Positions 40,806-51,854 of a stretch of DNA of 64,000 nt are shown one piece after another (position 1 is the first letter of the stretch; every line of letters begins with the position of its first letter). The position numbers and the translations under genes are program-made. Below the pieces are notes generated by a model. The model saw nothing but the letters and a program-made list of their open reading frames with translations, had not been told where the DNA came from and ran no database searches. The stretch covers positions 124,001 through 188,000 of the forward strand of contig CAWCSF010000001.1 in the NCBI GenBank assembly GCA_963798195.1. Reading direction: 5' to 3'. Source of the DNA: CAVSRC01 sp963798195 (GTDB taxonomy: Bacteria > Pseudomonadota > Alphaproteobacteria > Rhizobiales > Kaistiaceae).

Positions 40806-42002
40806 GTGTTTGCCTTGGATACATCGAACGACATCGCGCCGGATTTCGCTGGCCCCCGGCGACTCGCCAGCGCCCGCCTGACCGGCCTCAAGCTGACCGG
40901 CTTCCGCAACTACGGCTCCCTCTCGCTGACGCTGGATGGCCGCTCTGTGGTTTTGACGGGCGCGAACGGCGCCGGCAAGACCAACCTGCTGGAGGCGGTC
41001 TCCTTCCTGTCTCCGGGCCGTGGTCTGCGCCGCGCCCGCCTTGACGAGGTGGGGCGCCATCCCGGCGATGGCGGCTGGGCGGTCGCCGCCACCGTGGAGA
41101 ATGCCGCCGGCGAGGTTGATCTGGGCACGGGTGTGGCACTGACGGCGGAGGGTCCCGAGAGCCGCCGATCGGTCCGGGTGAACCATGCGCCCGCCGGCTC
41201 GCCCGATGCGCTGCTCGACCACCTGCGGGTTATCTGGCTAACCCCGGCGATGGATGGCCTGTTCACAGGGCCGGCCTCGGATCGCCGCCGCTTCCTCGAT
41301 CGCGCCGTCCTCGCCATCGACCGGGGCCACGGCACGCGGGTCAACGCCTTCGAGAAAGCGATGCGCGGCCGCAACCGGCTGCTCTCCGAGCATCCCTCGG
41401 AGCGGCATTGGCTCGATGCCATCGAGCGCGAGATGGCCGAACTCGCGGTCGCCATTGCGGCGGCGCGGCGCGAATGGGCCGGGCTCGCCGTCGCGCTGAT
41501 CGCCGAGGGCGACATTGCCGCGCCGTTTCCTGCTGCCGAGATTTCCTTGGAAGGGAGGCTGGAGCACTTGCTTGATGGCCACGCCGCGAGTGCGGTGGAG
41601 GAGCTTTACGCTGCCGACCTTGCCGGCGACCGGCCGCGCGACTCCGCGGCGGGGCGGACGCTGTCAGGGCCGCATCTCTCCGATCTCCGCGTCCGCCACG
41701 GGCCGAAGCAGGCGGCAGCGGAGATTTGCTCCACCGGCGAACAGAAGGCGCTGCTGATCGGCCTTGTATTGGCTCAGGCGCGTCTGGCGGCGCGCCTCTC
41801 GGGCGAGACACCGCTTGTGCTGCTTGACGAGATCGCCGCTCATCTCGACGCGGCGCGGCGCGAGGCGCTGTTCGCAGTTCTCGACGACCTCGGGTGTCAG
41901 GCCTTCATGACCGGCACGGACGCAGCCGTATTTGCTCCGCTTGGCGCCCGCGCCGAACATTTCATCGTCTCCGAGGGGACGATCACGCCTGCCGCTGCTT
42001 GA
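40806..42002 (+). CDS. recF: DNA replication and repair protein RecF
   Basis: 398 residues if started at the GTG at 40806; a TTG at 40815 is equally possible and no ribosome binding site decides. SMC-like ATPase: Walker A TGANGAGKTNLLEAVSFLSPGRG, signature STGEQKALLIGLVLAQA, Walker B PLVLLDEIAAHLDAARR. It loads RecA onto gapped DNA with RecOR. In many bacteria recF lies directly before gyrB; here a dedA gene on the opposite strand stands between them. Confidence 0.95.
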   Translation: MFALDTSNDIAPDFAGPRRLASARLTGLKLTGFRNYGSLSLTLDGRSVVLTGANGAGKTNLLEAVSFLSPGRGLRRARLDEVGRHPGDGGWAVAATVENAAGEVDLGTGVALTAEGPESRRSVRVNHAPAGSPDALLDHLRVIWLTPAMDGLFTGPASDRRRFLDRAVLAIDRGHGTRVNAFEKAMRGRNRLLSEHPSERHWLDAIEREMAELAVAIAAARREWAGLAVALIAEGDIAAPFPAAEISLEGRLEHLLDGHAASAVEELYAADLAGDRPRDSAAGRTLSGPHLSDLRVRHGPKQAAAEICSTGEQKALLIGLVLAQARLAARLSGETPLVLLDEIAAHLDAARREALFAVLDDLGCQAFMTGTDAAVFAPLGARAEHFIVSEGTITPAAA

Positions 42003-42555
42003 AGCGGCGGTGCAGGAAATAGAGGGCCGCGTAGGCAATGATGCCGATGGCGACCATTGCGATCAACTTGTGCTCGATCGCATGGAAGCGGCCGATTGTG
42101 ACTTCGATGGTGCGCCCGAAGGTGAAGCCTATTCCGGTCATCATGCAGGCCCACAGGAACGCCGCGATGGCGTTGACGATGGCAAAGTGCCGGAAGGATA
42201 CGTTGGAGACGCCGATCGCGAGCGGACTGACGGTCCGCAGGCCGTAGAGGAAACGGAAGGCCAGGATAAACCAGGTCGGGCGGGCCTCGACGCGGGCGAG
42301 CGCCTTGGCGAAGAGCGGCCGGTTGCGCTGGCGCATCACCAGCGGATGGTCGGCGAAGCGCCGGCCGATGAAGAACAGGAGCTGGTCGCCGGTTAGCGCG
42401 CCGAGAAAGGCAACGGCCAGCACCACGCGGCCGTCCATCACGCCCTGGTGGGCGAGAAAGCCGGACATGATGGCGATCGTTTCCCCCTCCAGCATCGTGC
42501 CGAAGAACTCGACGATCGGACCATACGTGGCGAGGAAGGCTTCGGCGCTGGACAA
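41983..42555 (-). CDS. DedA family membrane protein
   Basis: 190 residues from the TTG at 42553-42555, which has GGAG five bases upstream; an ATG at 42702 would add 49 residues of Cys-rich, non-conserved sequence. The family signature is present: FFGTMLEGETI, GALTGDQLLFFIGRRF, RFLYGLRTVSPLAIG, and about five hydrophobic segments. DedA proteins are half-transporters for undecaprenyl phosphate or phospholipids and maintain membrane homeostasis. Its end overlaps the end of recF by 20 bases. Confidence 0.9.
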   Translation of the reverse strand: MSSAEAFLATYGPIVEFFGTMLEGETIAIMSGFLAHQGVMDGRVVLAVAFLGALTGDQLLFFIGRRFADHPLVMRQRNRPLFAKALARVEARPTWFILAFRFLYGLRTVSPLAIGVSNVSFRHFAIVNAIAAFLWACMMTGIGFTFGRTIEVTIGRFHAIEHKLIAMVAIGIIAYAALYFLHRRFKQRQA

Positions 42556-42687
42556 GACAACTCCGCTCGGCGAATGGCATCCGGCGCATGCCGGAAGAGG
42601 GGCCGGATTCGGCGCGAATCCGCTCCGCCAACACAGCATAACAGCCTTGGCGCGGAGAGCCTCCGAAAACCGGCCGGAACAAGCCGT

Positions 42688-42704
42688 TTGTGCATTGCAC
42701 AAAA
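42688..42704. repeat. Inverted repeat TTTGTGC-ATT-GCACAAA
   Basis: Perfect 7-bp arms with a 3-base centre in the gap between dedA and gyrB, about 50 bases upstream of the gyrB -10 element. It looks like an operator for a dimeric regulator. It could also reflect supercoiling-sensitive control of gyrB; nothing in the window identifies the factor. Confidence 0.5.
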
Positions 42705-42728
42705 CAGGGCTAAATTGCTGGCAGACGG

Positions 42729-42757
42729 TCGAAATCCGGCTTTTGCAATGCTATATT
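42729..42757 (+). promoter_or_regulatory. Candidate gyrB promoter with extended -10
   Basis: TGCTATATT (42749-42757) is an extended -10 element (TGn-TATATT), preceded 17 bases upstream by TCGAAA (42729-42734), 4 of 6 matches to TTGACA. It would give a leader of about 105 bases before the gyrB ATG. The 314-bp gap around it holds no gene. Confidence 0.45.
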
Positions 42758-42830
42758 ACAGGCATTGATTCTGGGCCTGTCCGCGCATCCGCCGGAAGGG
42801 CTTTGTCAGGCCGATCTTCGGCCCTGTCCG

Positions 42831-42853
42831 GGCATCCCGCCGGGGTGCCTTTT
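42831..42853 (+). terminator. Terminator-like hairpin in the gyrB leader
   Basis: GGCATCCC and GGGGTGCC form an 8-bp stem (one G-U pair) around a GCC loop, followed directly by TTTT, ending 17 bases before the gyrB ATG. It has the shape of an intrinsic terminator or attenuator and could also lie over the ribosome binding region. Confidence 0.4.
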
Positions 42854-42869
42854 CCGAAACGGAATCCGA

Positions 42870-45285
<2,416 letters not shown>

Positions 45286-45288
45286 GGC

Positions 45289-45975
45289 CTACGCGGAAGC
45301 CCGGCTCACGTCGGGAATCCGCGGCTTCGTCTCCATCGGGAAGAAGTGGAAATACGGCTCGGCTTCCCTGAGCACGCGCGCGAATGAAGGCCGTCCCGCC
45401 AGCCGCTTCAGGTAAGCGTCGAGGCGGGCGTTTGCTTCACCGAAGGGCAGGATCGTGTTTGCGTAGAACAGGGCCGGCGCGGCGGCGCAGTCGACCAGCG
45501 AGAACGAATCTCCCATGGCCCACATCCTGTTCGCGATTTCGCGGTTCGCCATGGCATAGGCTTCTCTGACCTGTGCCCTGGCTTGCTCGACGCCGACGGA
45601 ATCGTGCCCGTCCTCCGGCCGCAGCCGGTCGGTGACGATTTTCTGCATCGGCTCGTGGATGTAATGATCGTAGAAGCGATCCCACATCCGCGCCCGCCAG
45701 GCAGCATCCGCATCGGCCGGGATGAAGCGCGTCCCGCCGGGGTAGTGCGTGTCGAGATATTCGATGACCACGGTTGCTTCAGCCACCGTGCAGTCCCGCG
45801 CGTCGTCTCTCAGCACTGGAAACTTCGCGAGTGGCCACACGGCGGCGAATTCGGCGCGCGACCGTTCGTTGCCGAGATCGACAAGCACCGGCTCGAACAC
45901 CGTTTCGTTCTCGTAAAGCGCGATCAGCGCCTTCCAGCAGAACGACGCAAGGGGATGGTAATAGAGCTTCAGCAT
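45289..45975 (-). CDS. Glutathione S-transferase family protein
   Basis: 228 residues: N-terminal thioredoxin-like domain (KLYYHPLASFCWKALIALYE, AKFPVLRDD, EATVVIEYLD) and an all-helical C-terminal domain (GDSFSLVDCAAAPALFYA). The likely glutathione-activating residue is the Ser or Cys at 11-13. It detoxifies electrophiles; no specific substrate can be named. Its start overlaps the end of the dihydrofolate-reductase-like gene by one base, so the two are co-transcribed. Confidence 0.93.
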   Translation of the reverse strand: MLKLYYHPLASFCWKALIALYENETVFEPVLVDLGNERSRAEFAAVWPLAKFPVLRDDARDCTVAEATVVIEYLDTHYPGGTRFIPADADAAWRARMWDRFYDHYIHEPMQKIVTDRLRPEDGHDSVGVEQARAQVREAYAMANREIANRMWAMGDSFSLVDCAAAPALFYANTILPFGEANARLDAYLKRLAGRPSFARVLREAEPYFHFFPMETKPRIPDVSRASA

Positions 45976-46526
45976 TACGCCTTTCGGTAATCCAGAAGCA
46001 CCGCACCCGAATCGAGCGGCTGCGCGGTGACGAGGTCGAGCCCGAAGCGCGGGAAGCCACCCTGGAAGAGTGGCGTCCCGCCGCCGAGCAGGATCGGGTT
46101 GACCAGCAGATGGAACTGGTCGACCAGCCCGGCCGCGAGGAATGCGGTCACCACGCTGGCGCTGCCCAGGATGGTGATGTCGCGGTCGGTCTCTGCCCTG
46201 AGCGCCGCCACGTCGGCGGCGAGGTCGTCGCCACGTGAGATGGTGACGCGGCCCCAGTCCGCGGATTTCAGCGTTCGCGAATAGACGACCTTGCGCATCG
46301 CGGCGAGACGCGCCGCCGCCGTCGGGTCGGCGGCCGGCGAGGTCCAGTAGCCGACCATGAACTCATAGGTGACGCGGCCATAGACGAACACGCCACTCCG
46401 TTCGAGGTTCGGCTGGATGAACCACCGGAAGATGTCCGGCGTCTGCTTCGGGGGAACCAATTCGCGGTTCGGCGCCTCGATATACCCGTCGAGGCTGATA
46501 AAGGACGATACGATCACGTTTCCCAT
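45975..46526 (-). CDS. Dihydrofolate reductase family protein (RibD C-terminal domain type)
   Basis: 183 residues with the family pattern: VIVSSFISLDGYIEAP at the start, GVFVYGRVTYEFMVGYW, KVVYSRTL, and the NADPH-binding DITILGSASVVTAFLAAGLVDQ. These proteins (YyaP/YwjB type) are NADPH-dependent reductases of unknown substrate and usually do not replace true DHFR. It sits in an operon ArsR - SRPBCC - this gene - GST, a common alphaproteobacterial set. Confidence 0.9.
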   Translation of the reverse strand: MGNVIVSSFISLDGYIEAPNRELVPPKQTPDIFRWFIQPNLERSGVFVYGRVTYEFMVGYWTSPAADPTAAARLAAMRKVVYSRTLKSADWGRVTISRGDDLAADVAALRAETDRDITILGSASVVTAFLAAGLVDQFHLLVNPILLGGGTPLFQGGFPRFGLDLVTAQPLDSGAVLLDYRKA

Positions 46527-46529
46527 CGG

Positions 46530-46985
46530 TCAGGCCTCCAGCGACGCGCCCATCTTGTCGATCAGATCCTTGGTGCCCGCCTCGCGCTGCGCGGCGTTGT
46601 CGAGGCCGTCGAGGAAGGCGCCCATCTCGGTGATCACGAATTCCGTGCCCTTTCCCTTGGCCTTGAATTCCAGCGTCGCCACCGACACCGAAATGCGCTT
46701 GCCATCGATGGTCATCTGGTAGGTGTAGATGATGCGTTCGTTCTCCACGATGTCCTCGTAGAGCGCGTCATAGGTAAAGAGCGGTCCATTCGGAATCTTG
46801 CCGCTCGAATGCTCGCGGCCGCCGACGCGGAAGTCCATCGACGCCTTCTGCGCGCCGTCGTCCGGTGCGCCGAACCACGCAGCCTTGGCCTTCGGGTCGG
46901 CGAAGGCATGGAAGACGCGCGACGGCGCGACTGGAAACGCGCGCCGGATCGTGAACGTGGCGTGGGCGATCGAACGGGGTGTCAT
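46530..46985 (-). CDS. SRPBCC/AHSA1 domain protein
   Basis: 151 residues from the ATG at 46983-46985; the frame is open upstream inside the ArsR gene but that is not coding. The START-like fold shows TFTIRRAFPVAPSRVFHAFADP, KAAWFG and a C-terminal helix GTKDLIDKMGASLEA. Family members bind small hydrophobic ligands. The pairing with an ArsR-type repressor 5 bp upstream is very frequent and suggests the two act as a regulated stress unit. Confidence 0.9.
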   Translation of the reverse strand: MTPRSIAHATFTIRRAFPVAPSRVFHAFADPKAKAAWFGAPDDGAQKASMDFRVGGREHSSGKIPNGPLFTYDALYEDIVENERIIYTYQMTIDGKRISVSVATLEFKAKGKGTEFVITEMGAFLDGLDNAAQREAGTKDLIDKMGASLEA

Positions 46986-46990
46986 GACTG

Positions 46991-47332
46991 CTACTCCTTC
47001 TTCGTCGGTTCGTTGGCTGCCGCGGCGAGGAAAGAGCCGAGACGATCGAGGCGGCGCTCCCATGTCGTGCGCCTCTGGTTGATCCACAGTTCCGCCTGGC
47101 TTATGGCCGCCGGCTCGATCTGGCAGGTGCGCACGCGTCCAACCTTTTCCGATTTCACCAGCCCGCTCGCCTCCAGCACTTGGAGGTGCTGCATCACCGC
47201 CGGCAGTGTCATGGCGAGAGGCTTGGCCAAGTCGCTGACCGACGCCGGTCCGCGGCACAGCCGCTCGACCATCACCCTGCGGGCCGGGTCGGAAAGTGCA
47301 TGAAACGTGGCGTCGAGCGAATAGTTAAGCAT
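46991..47332 (-). CDS. ArsR-family transcriptional repressor
   Basis: 113 residues with a winged helix-turn-helix (FHALSDPARRVMVERLCRGPASVSDLAKPLAMTLPAVMQHLQVLEASGLV). It lacks the Cys-rich metal site of ArsR/SmtB metal sensors, and matches the subgroup that accompanies SRPBCC proteins. It is the first gene of the leftward operon (this gene, SRPBCC, DHFR-like, GST). A possible self-binding site overlaps its own start codon. Confidence 0.93.
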   Translation of the reverse strand: MLNYSLDATFHALSDPARRVMVERLCRGPASVSDLAKPLAMTLPAVMQHLQVLEASGLVKSEKVGRVRTCQIEPAAISQAELWINQRRTTWERRLDRLGSFLAAAANEPTKKE

Positions 47333-47340
47333 ACACTTAA
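47325..47340. promoter_or_regulatory. Inverted repeat over the ArsR gene start (possible operator)
   Basis: TTAAG and CTTAA arms separated by six bases (TTAAGCATACACTTAA) cover the start codon of the ArsR-family gene at 47330-47332. A dimeric ArsR protein could bind here and shut off its own operon. Only five bases per arm, so moderate support. Confidence 0.4.
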
Positions 47341-47451
47341 GTAATGTTTCAGCGTTCGCTTGTCAAGCGAGTGGAACGCGGCGCGCCGGATGACCGGCCG
47401 CGTCTTCGCTTGTAGCTTGAGACGACGCACGGCCGGAGCGGAGAGTGTCCA

Positions 47452-48195
47452 GTGAATCAGAAACTTGTGCTCGTGACCGGTGCATCCAGCGGCATCGGCC
47501 GTGCGACTGCCGAACGTTTCGCAAGGAATGGTGCACGGGTGCTGCTCGTCGCCCGCAGCGCCGACAAGCTCAACGCGGTTGCGCAGGGTATTCGCACGGC
47601 CGGTGGTTGGGCCGCGACGGTTCCGGTCGATCTGTCCCGGGCTGCGCTCGTGGACGCGGTAACAGAGGCTCTCATCGCGGAGCACGGCGTGCCGGACGTC
47701 ATCGTCAACAACGCCGGCGCTGGCCAGTGGAAGCCCTTCGTCGAGACGTCATCCGACGAAGCGCTGCGCATGATGGAGCTGCCTTATCTCGCAGCCTTCG
47801 CCATCACCCGCGCCTTCCTGCCCGCCATGCTGACGCGGGGCAGCGGGCAAGTTGCCTTCATCACCTCGCCCGCATCGTTCATCGTGTGGCCGAACGCCTC
47901 CGCCTATATCGCGGCCCGGTTCGCCCTCCGCGGTCTTGCCGAGGCCCTTCGCGCAGAACTGCGGCACACCGGCATTGGCGTGACCTTGGTCACGCTTGGC
48001 ATGGTTGCCAGCCCCTACTGGGAGCACAATCCCGGAAGTCGCCGCTTCATGCCGCGGACCGTGCCGCTGCTGATGCCGGAGTTGACCGTGGACCAGGCCG
48101 CCGAAACCATCGTTGGCGCCGTGGAAACCGCAGGCGCCATGTGGTTCGGCCCGGGATTCTACCGGCTCCTCTTCGCGCTCGGCCTTTCCGGCTGA
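47452..48195 (+). CDS. Short-chain dehydrogenase/reductase with Arg in place of the catalytic Lys
   Basis: 247 residues from a GTG at 47452 with GGAGCGGAG upstream. Rossmann motif TGASSGIG (9-16) and NNAG at 86-89. The active-site Tyr152 is present, but the YxxxK motif reads YIAAR, so Arg156 replaces the catalytic Lys; the proposed Ser is in ITSPAS. Either the enzyme works with Arg, or it has lost activity. It resembles membrane-linked SDRs of unknown substrate. It is divergent from the ArsR operon. Confidence 0.88.
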   Translation: MNQKLVLVTGASSGIGRATAERFARNGARVLLVARSADKLNAVAQGIRTAGGWAATVPVDLSRAALVDAVTEALIAEHGVPDVIVNNAGAGQWKPFVETSSDEALRMMELPYLAAFAITRAFLPAMLTRGSGQVAFITSPASFIVWPNASAYIAARFALRGLAEALRAELRHTGIGVTLVTLGMVASPYWEHNPGSRRFMPRTVPLLMPELTVDQAAETIVGAVETAGAMWFGPGFYRLLFALGLSG

Positions 48196-48309
48196 GGACC
48201 GACCCGAAGACGGCGGAGCGCGGCCATTTCTGGTGCAATGCGTTCCAGCGATTTCTGCCAGTCCGATTTCACCTTGCGGGCGGCGGCTGCAGCGGCCACA
48301 TAGCAGGGC

Positions 48310-48606
48310 ATGGCTACCTATCGCTCATTCCAGTTCTCGCGGCTCGGCTGGCGTGGCCAGATCGGCCTGGTGCTGGCCGTCGCCCTCGGCCTCGCGGCCG
48401 CTGTGGCGCTGGTTATCGTGTCGCTCGGACTGGCTCTGGTGCTTTTGCCGATCGTCGCGATTGCACTTTTCATTGGTCGTTGGCGGCTGAACAAGATGAT
48501 GGGTCAGGCGCAGAAGGACTGGCGGGAAAGCCAACGCTTCGACTCCGGCCACATCATCGAAACGGGTTACGTCGTCGCTGACGACGATACCGACGAGCGC
48601 CGCTGA
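48310..48606 (+). CDS. Small two-helix membrane protein
   Basis: 98 residues. An N-terminal amphipathic stretch (SFQFSRLGWRGQ), two hydrophobic segments (about 17-38 and 42-56) and a polar C-terminal tail of about 40 residues ending DDDTDERR. This architecture recurs in alphaproteobacterial hypothetical proteins, but the function is unknown. It stands 114 bp after the SDR gene; a weak hairpin follows. Confidence 0.72.
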   Translation: MATYRSFQFSRLGWRGQIGLVLAVALGLAAAVALVIVSLGLALVLLPIVAIALFIGRWRLNKMMGQAQKDWRESQRFDSGHIIETGYVVADDDTDERR

Positions 48607-48624
48607 ACCCCGGAAGATCGTGGA

Positions 48625-48642
48625 ACGGGCCGGTAGGCCCGT
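48625..48642. terminator. Hairpin between convergent genes (possible terminator)
   Basis: ACGGGCC and GGCCCGT form a perfect 7-bp stem around GGTA in the 48-bp gap between the small membrane protein and the convergent GNAT gene. No T-run follows on either side, so termination efficiency is doubtful. Confidence 0.45.
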
Positions 48643-48654
48643 CCCACGGGAACG

Positions 48655-49290
48655 CTATGCCGCCTCGCCACAGCAGCGGCTGTCGTCTGGCCGATCCAGC
48701 GTGCCGCTGGCCTTCGGCGCCACGGCCTGCTTCAAATTCTTCCGCATGGTCATGCCACGAAACAGCAGTTTCTCCGGCAGGTTCAGCGCGATCGGCCGCA
48801 CTGTGTCGTAGCCGAGGGACCGATAGAACGGCACGCCGGAGAGAAGGGCGTTGAGTTCCGCCTTGTCGTATCCGGCCGCAAATGCCTCCGCCTCGGCTCG
48901 CTGCATCAGCATGCGGCCAAAGCCGTGGCGCGCCCACGCCGGGTGAACGAACACGCTGCGCATCTTGGCGGTCGCCGGGTCTGCCGCCGACTCCTTGCCG
49001 TTGACGTAGTTGGACCGCACGCGGCTCCAGCCGCCTGACGCAACGATGCGGCCGCCGACCTCGACGACATAGTATGAACCCTCTTCAATGAGTTGGTCGT
49101 CCATTGTGCCGACGTAGACAAGGAAGGCTTCTATCTCCTCGCGGGAATAGCAGCGCGAGGAAAGCACGCGCATGGATTCGGTTTGCATGGCGCGGATACG
49201 ATTCCGGTCTGACATGCGGGCGCGGCGAATAATGAATGTGCTGGAATCGGTATTCATCGATACATGCCGGCGATCGACCGGCTCCTCCAT
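48655..49290 (-). CDS. GNAT family N-acetyltransferase
   Basis: 211 residues; the ATG at 49257 (residue 12) is an alternative start. The acetyl-CoA motif is HPAWARHGFGRMLMQRAEAEA, preceded by the strand VVEVGGRIVASGGW. The C-terminal tail has an unusual CC pair (SRCCGEAA). The acceptor is unknown. It is transcribed alone and converges with the small membrane protein gene. Confidence 0.9.
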   Translation of the reverse strand: MEEPVDRRHVSMNTDSSTFIIRRARMSDRNRIRAMQTESMRVLSSRCYSREEIEAFLVYVGTMDDQLIEEGSYYVVEVGGRIVASGGWSRVRSNYVNGKESAADPATAKMRSVFVHPAWARHGFGRMLMQRAEAEAFAAGYDKAELNALLSGVPFYRSLGYDTVRPIALNLPEKLLFRGMTMRKNLKQAVAPKASGTLDRPDDSRCCGEAA

Positions 49291-49431
49291 CTTCTATGCA
49301 AGTTGAAAACAACAATCCCGCCCGACGGGTCGCCTGCTCTGGCTTCACCGGTGGAACGGGAATGTTGCGCAGGCCGGAGATAGTTGATTTCGTAGCGCTG
49401 CGATGTGACGCCAGTCACATAAAAAGTGACG

Positions 49432-50967
49432 TCAGGCAAAAGCCTTGCGTGGGCTGACCGACCGCGCCCCGACAAGAATCACAAGCGCGATGACGGCGCT
49501 GATCGCCGCCAGCCACGAGCCGGTTGCCGCCAATCCTGCCGCTGCCGCCCACGAAAAAGATGTCAGGGCCTCGGCAAATGTGGCGATGCGCGAGGACGTG
49601 TGGCGACGGCGAAAATTGCTGCGTTTCGCCTGGGCGCGGAACCAGAGCTGGATGCGGATGGTCGAAGCCGAGGCAATGGCAATCCCGAGGAGCGCTGCAA
49701 AAGCGTGGAAAGGCGACAGCAGGGCGAAAAGCAGGAGCAGTGGCCCCAGTGCCATGCCGATCGCGCCCATGACGGCCTCCACCTTCGCGCGGGTGATGGC
49801 GATCGGCGAGATTGGTGCCGTCGCCACGAGATCCGGTGCGTCTTCGCCGGAGATCGCCAGCCAGGCTAGCGCTCCGGCAAGCTGCCCGCCGACCGTCACC
49901 AGCACCATGACCACGACCACCAGCGTTCCTGTCGAATCGCCGAAGTTTCGGGAGAGCAGCAGGGCGGGAGGCACCAGGTACAGCAATTGGGTCAGCGTTT
50001 GCGAGGCCAGCCAGGGATCGCGGCGGAGGAGCAACCACTCCTTTCGGCGTAGCGCAGAGGCCTGTGACTGGACCGCGAAACGGCGCTGGTTCCGCTTCCT
50101 GCGCACCGCCGGTGTTGCAAGGTCCGTTGCCGCGATCGAATCTTCACCCATCCGCGGCGCGAACAGCGCCATGACCGCGCCGAGCAGCGCCAGCGCCACC
50201 ATCATGACGATGGCGAGCGCGCCGAGGTTGCCCAGGATCGCACGGGCCGGAATCCAGATCGGGTTTGTCTCGTCCGGGACGCTGTCGAGCAGCGCCTGGC
50301 CGAGTATCGCTGACGGCTGCGCCAGCTTTCCGTAGTAGATGATCGCCATGACCTGGATGCCGATGGCAAAACCGGCGCCGACCACCGCCGCGATAACCTG
50401 CGCAATCAGGCGCGTGCGACGTGGCCCGATCAGGCGGAAAAGACCGATGGTGATGGCGACCGCGATCGCAGAGGCGGCAATGCCAAAGGCAATGGCTACA
50501 CCGAAGGCCGCCAGCCATCGGGGTCCGCCGGCAATCGTCAGAACATCGACGAAGGGCAGGGCAAGTATCACGGCCATCGCCGCAATGAGCGCGGCATTGG
50601 CGGCGATGCGCACGGAAAACAGCAGGCTCTGTGAGATCGGCGACGAGAGGACGAGGTCCAGGTCGCCCCGAGAATAGAGCGAGCGGGTAACGGACTCCAT
50701 CGCCTGGCTGAGCAGAAGCGAGGCGAAGAGCAGCACGATGGTCGACACCGACAGCAGCGTGGCCTTGTCGGGCGTTTCACCGTCCTCGCCAAAGCGCGCC
50801 ACGATCGCCCACGCCGGCAGATGCAGCGCCAGGCCGATGAGAACCATGATGATGAGCGCAGTCGAAAGGCGCCGGCGGTCGCCGGCGGTGATCATCCCGC
50901 GCCAGTCGCGCCAGGCAAGGCGCAACTCATGCGCCGCCAGCCAGGGGATCGAGCCGGGTCGGGTCAC
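49432..50967 (-). CDS. ABC exporter permease, large ABC-2-like membrane protein
   Basis: 511 residues with about ten to twelve hydrophobic segments and a cytosolic loop around 285-315 (RRKRNQRRFAVQSQASALRRKEWLLLRRDP). It starts at a GTG whose last bases overlap the ATPase stop (GTGA). This two-protein exporter type is common in alphaproteobacteria, but its cargo is not known. No resistance or biosynthetic genes are adjacent. Confidence 0.88.
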   Translation of the reverse strand: MTRPGSIPWLAAHELRLAWRDWRGMITAGDRRRLSTALIIMVLIGLALHLPAWAIVARFGEDGETPDKATLLSVSTIVLLFASLLLSQAMESVTRSLYSRGDLDLVLSSPISQSLLFSVRIAANAALIAAMAVILALPFVDVLTIAGGPRWLAAFGVAIAFGIAASAIAVAITIGLFRLIGPRRTRLIAQVIAAVVGAGFAIGIQVMAIIYYGKLAQPSAILGQALLDSVPDETNPIWIPARAILGNLGALAIVMMVALALLGAVMALFAPRMGEDSIAATDLATPAVRRKRNQRRFAVQSQASALRRKEWLLLRRDPWLASQTLTQLLYLVPPALLLSRNFGDSTGTLVVVVMVLVTVGGQLAGALAWLAISGEDAPDLVATAPISPIAITRAKVEAVMGAIGMALGPLLLLFALLSPFHAFAALLGIAIASASTIRIQLWFRAQAKRSNFRRRHTSSRIATFAEALTSFSWAAAAGLAATGSWLAAISAVIALVILVGARSVSPRKAFA

Positions 50968-51728
50968 GCCGCTGCGCTCTCCGCCACCAGCGACAGGAAC
51001 ACATCCTCCAGACTGCCTCCGCGTCCGGCCCGCAGGCTGAGTTCGGAGAGCGTGCCCTCGGCGATCAGATGGCCGTTCGCGAGCACGCCGATGCGTTCGG
51101 CCATGCGTTCCGCGACTTCCAGGATGTGGGTCGTCATGATGACGGTGTCACCGGCGCGCACGCGGCCTTGCAGCACATCCTTCACCTGCCGTGCGGTGCC
51201 GGCGTCGAGGCCGGTCAATGGCTCGTCGAGAATGATCAGGCGCGGGTCGTGGACCAGCGCGCCTGCGAGCGCCACTTTCTGGCGCATGCCGCGCGAGAAG
51301 CCCTCGCAACGCTCGTCGGCGTGCGGGCCGAGGCCCAGCCAGTCGATCAGTTCGCGCGCGTTGACTTCCGCCTTGGCTGCATCGATGCCCCATAGCCCGG
51401 CGACGAACTCGAGATATTCGAGCGGTGTCAGCTTGTCGTAGATCATCGGCTCGTCGGAGACCCAGGCCATTTTGCGCTTGGCAGCGATCGGGTCGGCGAT
51501 TGCGTCCACGCCGAGCACCGAGACAGAACCGGCATCGGGCGTCAGCAGGCCCACCACCATCCGCAGGGTGGTCGTCTTGCCGGCGCCGTTAGGGCCGAGC
51601 AATGCGTAAAACTCGCCGGCCCGCACTCGCAGGTCGAGGGCATCGACGGCGGGGCGTTCAAAGGTCTTCGACAGGCCGCGAAGCTCGAGCGCGGCGGGCG
51701 GGATCGCCTGTCCCATGGGTGGCGGCAT
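50964..51728 (-). CDS. ABC transporter ATP-binding protein (partner of the large permease)
   Basis: 254 residues with Walker A GPNGAGKTTTLRMV, the signature FSRGMRQKVALAGALVHDP, Walker B LIILDEPLTGLD and the H-loop TTHILEVAERM. All catalytic motifs are intact. It is co-transcribed with the permease gene (4-base overlap). An Ala-rich C-terminal tail is specific to this subfamily. Confidence 0.93.
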   Translation of the reverse strand: MPPPMGQAIPPAALELRGLSKTFERPAVDALDLRVRAGEFYALLGPNGAGKTTTLRMVVGLLTPDAGSVSVLGVDAIADPIAAKRKMAWVSDEPMIYDKLTPLEYLEFVAGLWGIDAAKAEVNARELIDWLGLGPHADERCEGFSRGMRQKVALAGALVHDPRLIILDEPLTGLDAGTARQVKDVLQGRVRAGDTVIMTTHILEVAERMAERIGVLANGHLIAEGTLSELSLRAGRGGSLEDVFLSLVAESAAA

Positions 51729-51854
51729 CCTTTCAGGAGGGATGGCTCATGGTACAAGAGCGGGGGTTGAGCCGAAGTAAACTCCGGCCGCGAAAACTAC
51801 CCGAAATATGGATTTAGTGCGGCATGCCGCGGCGGCCAATCCGGCTCGCCGCGC

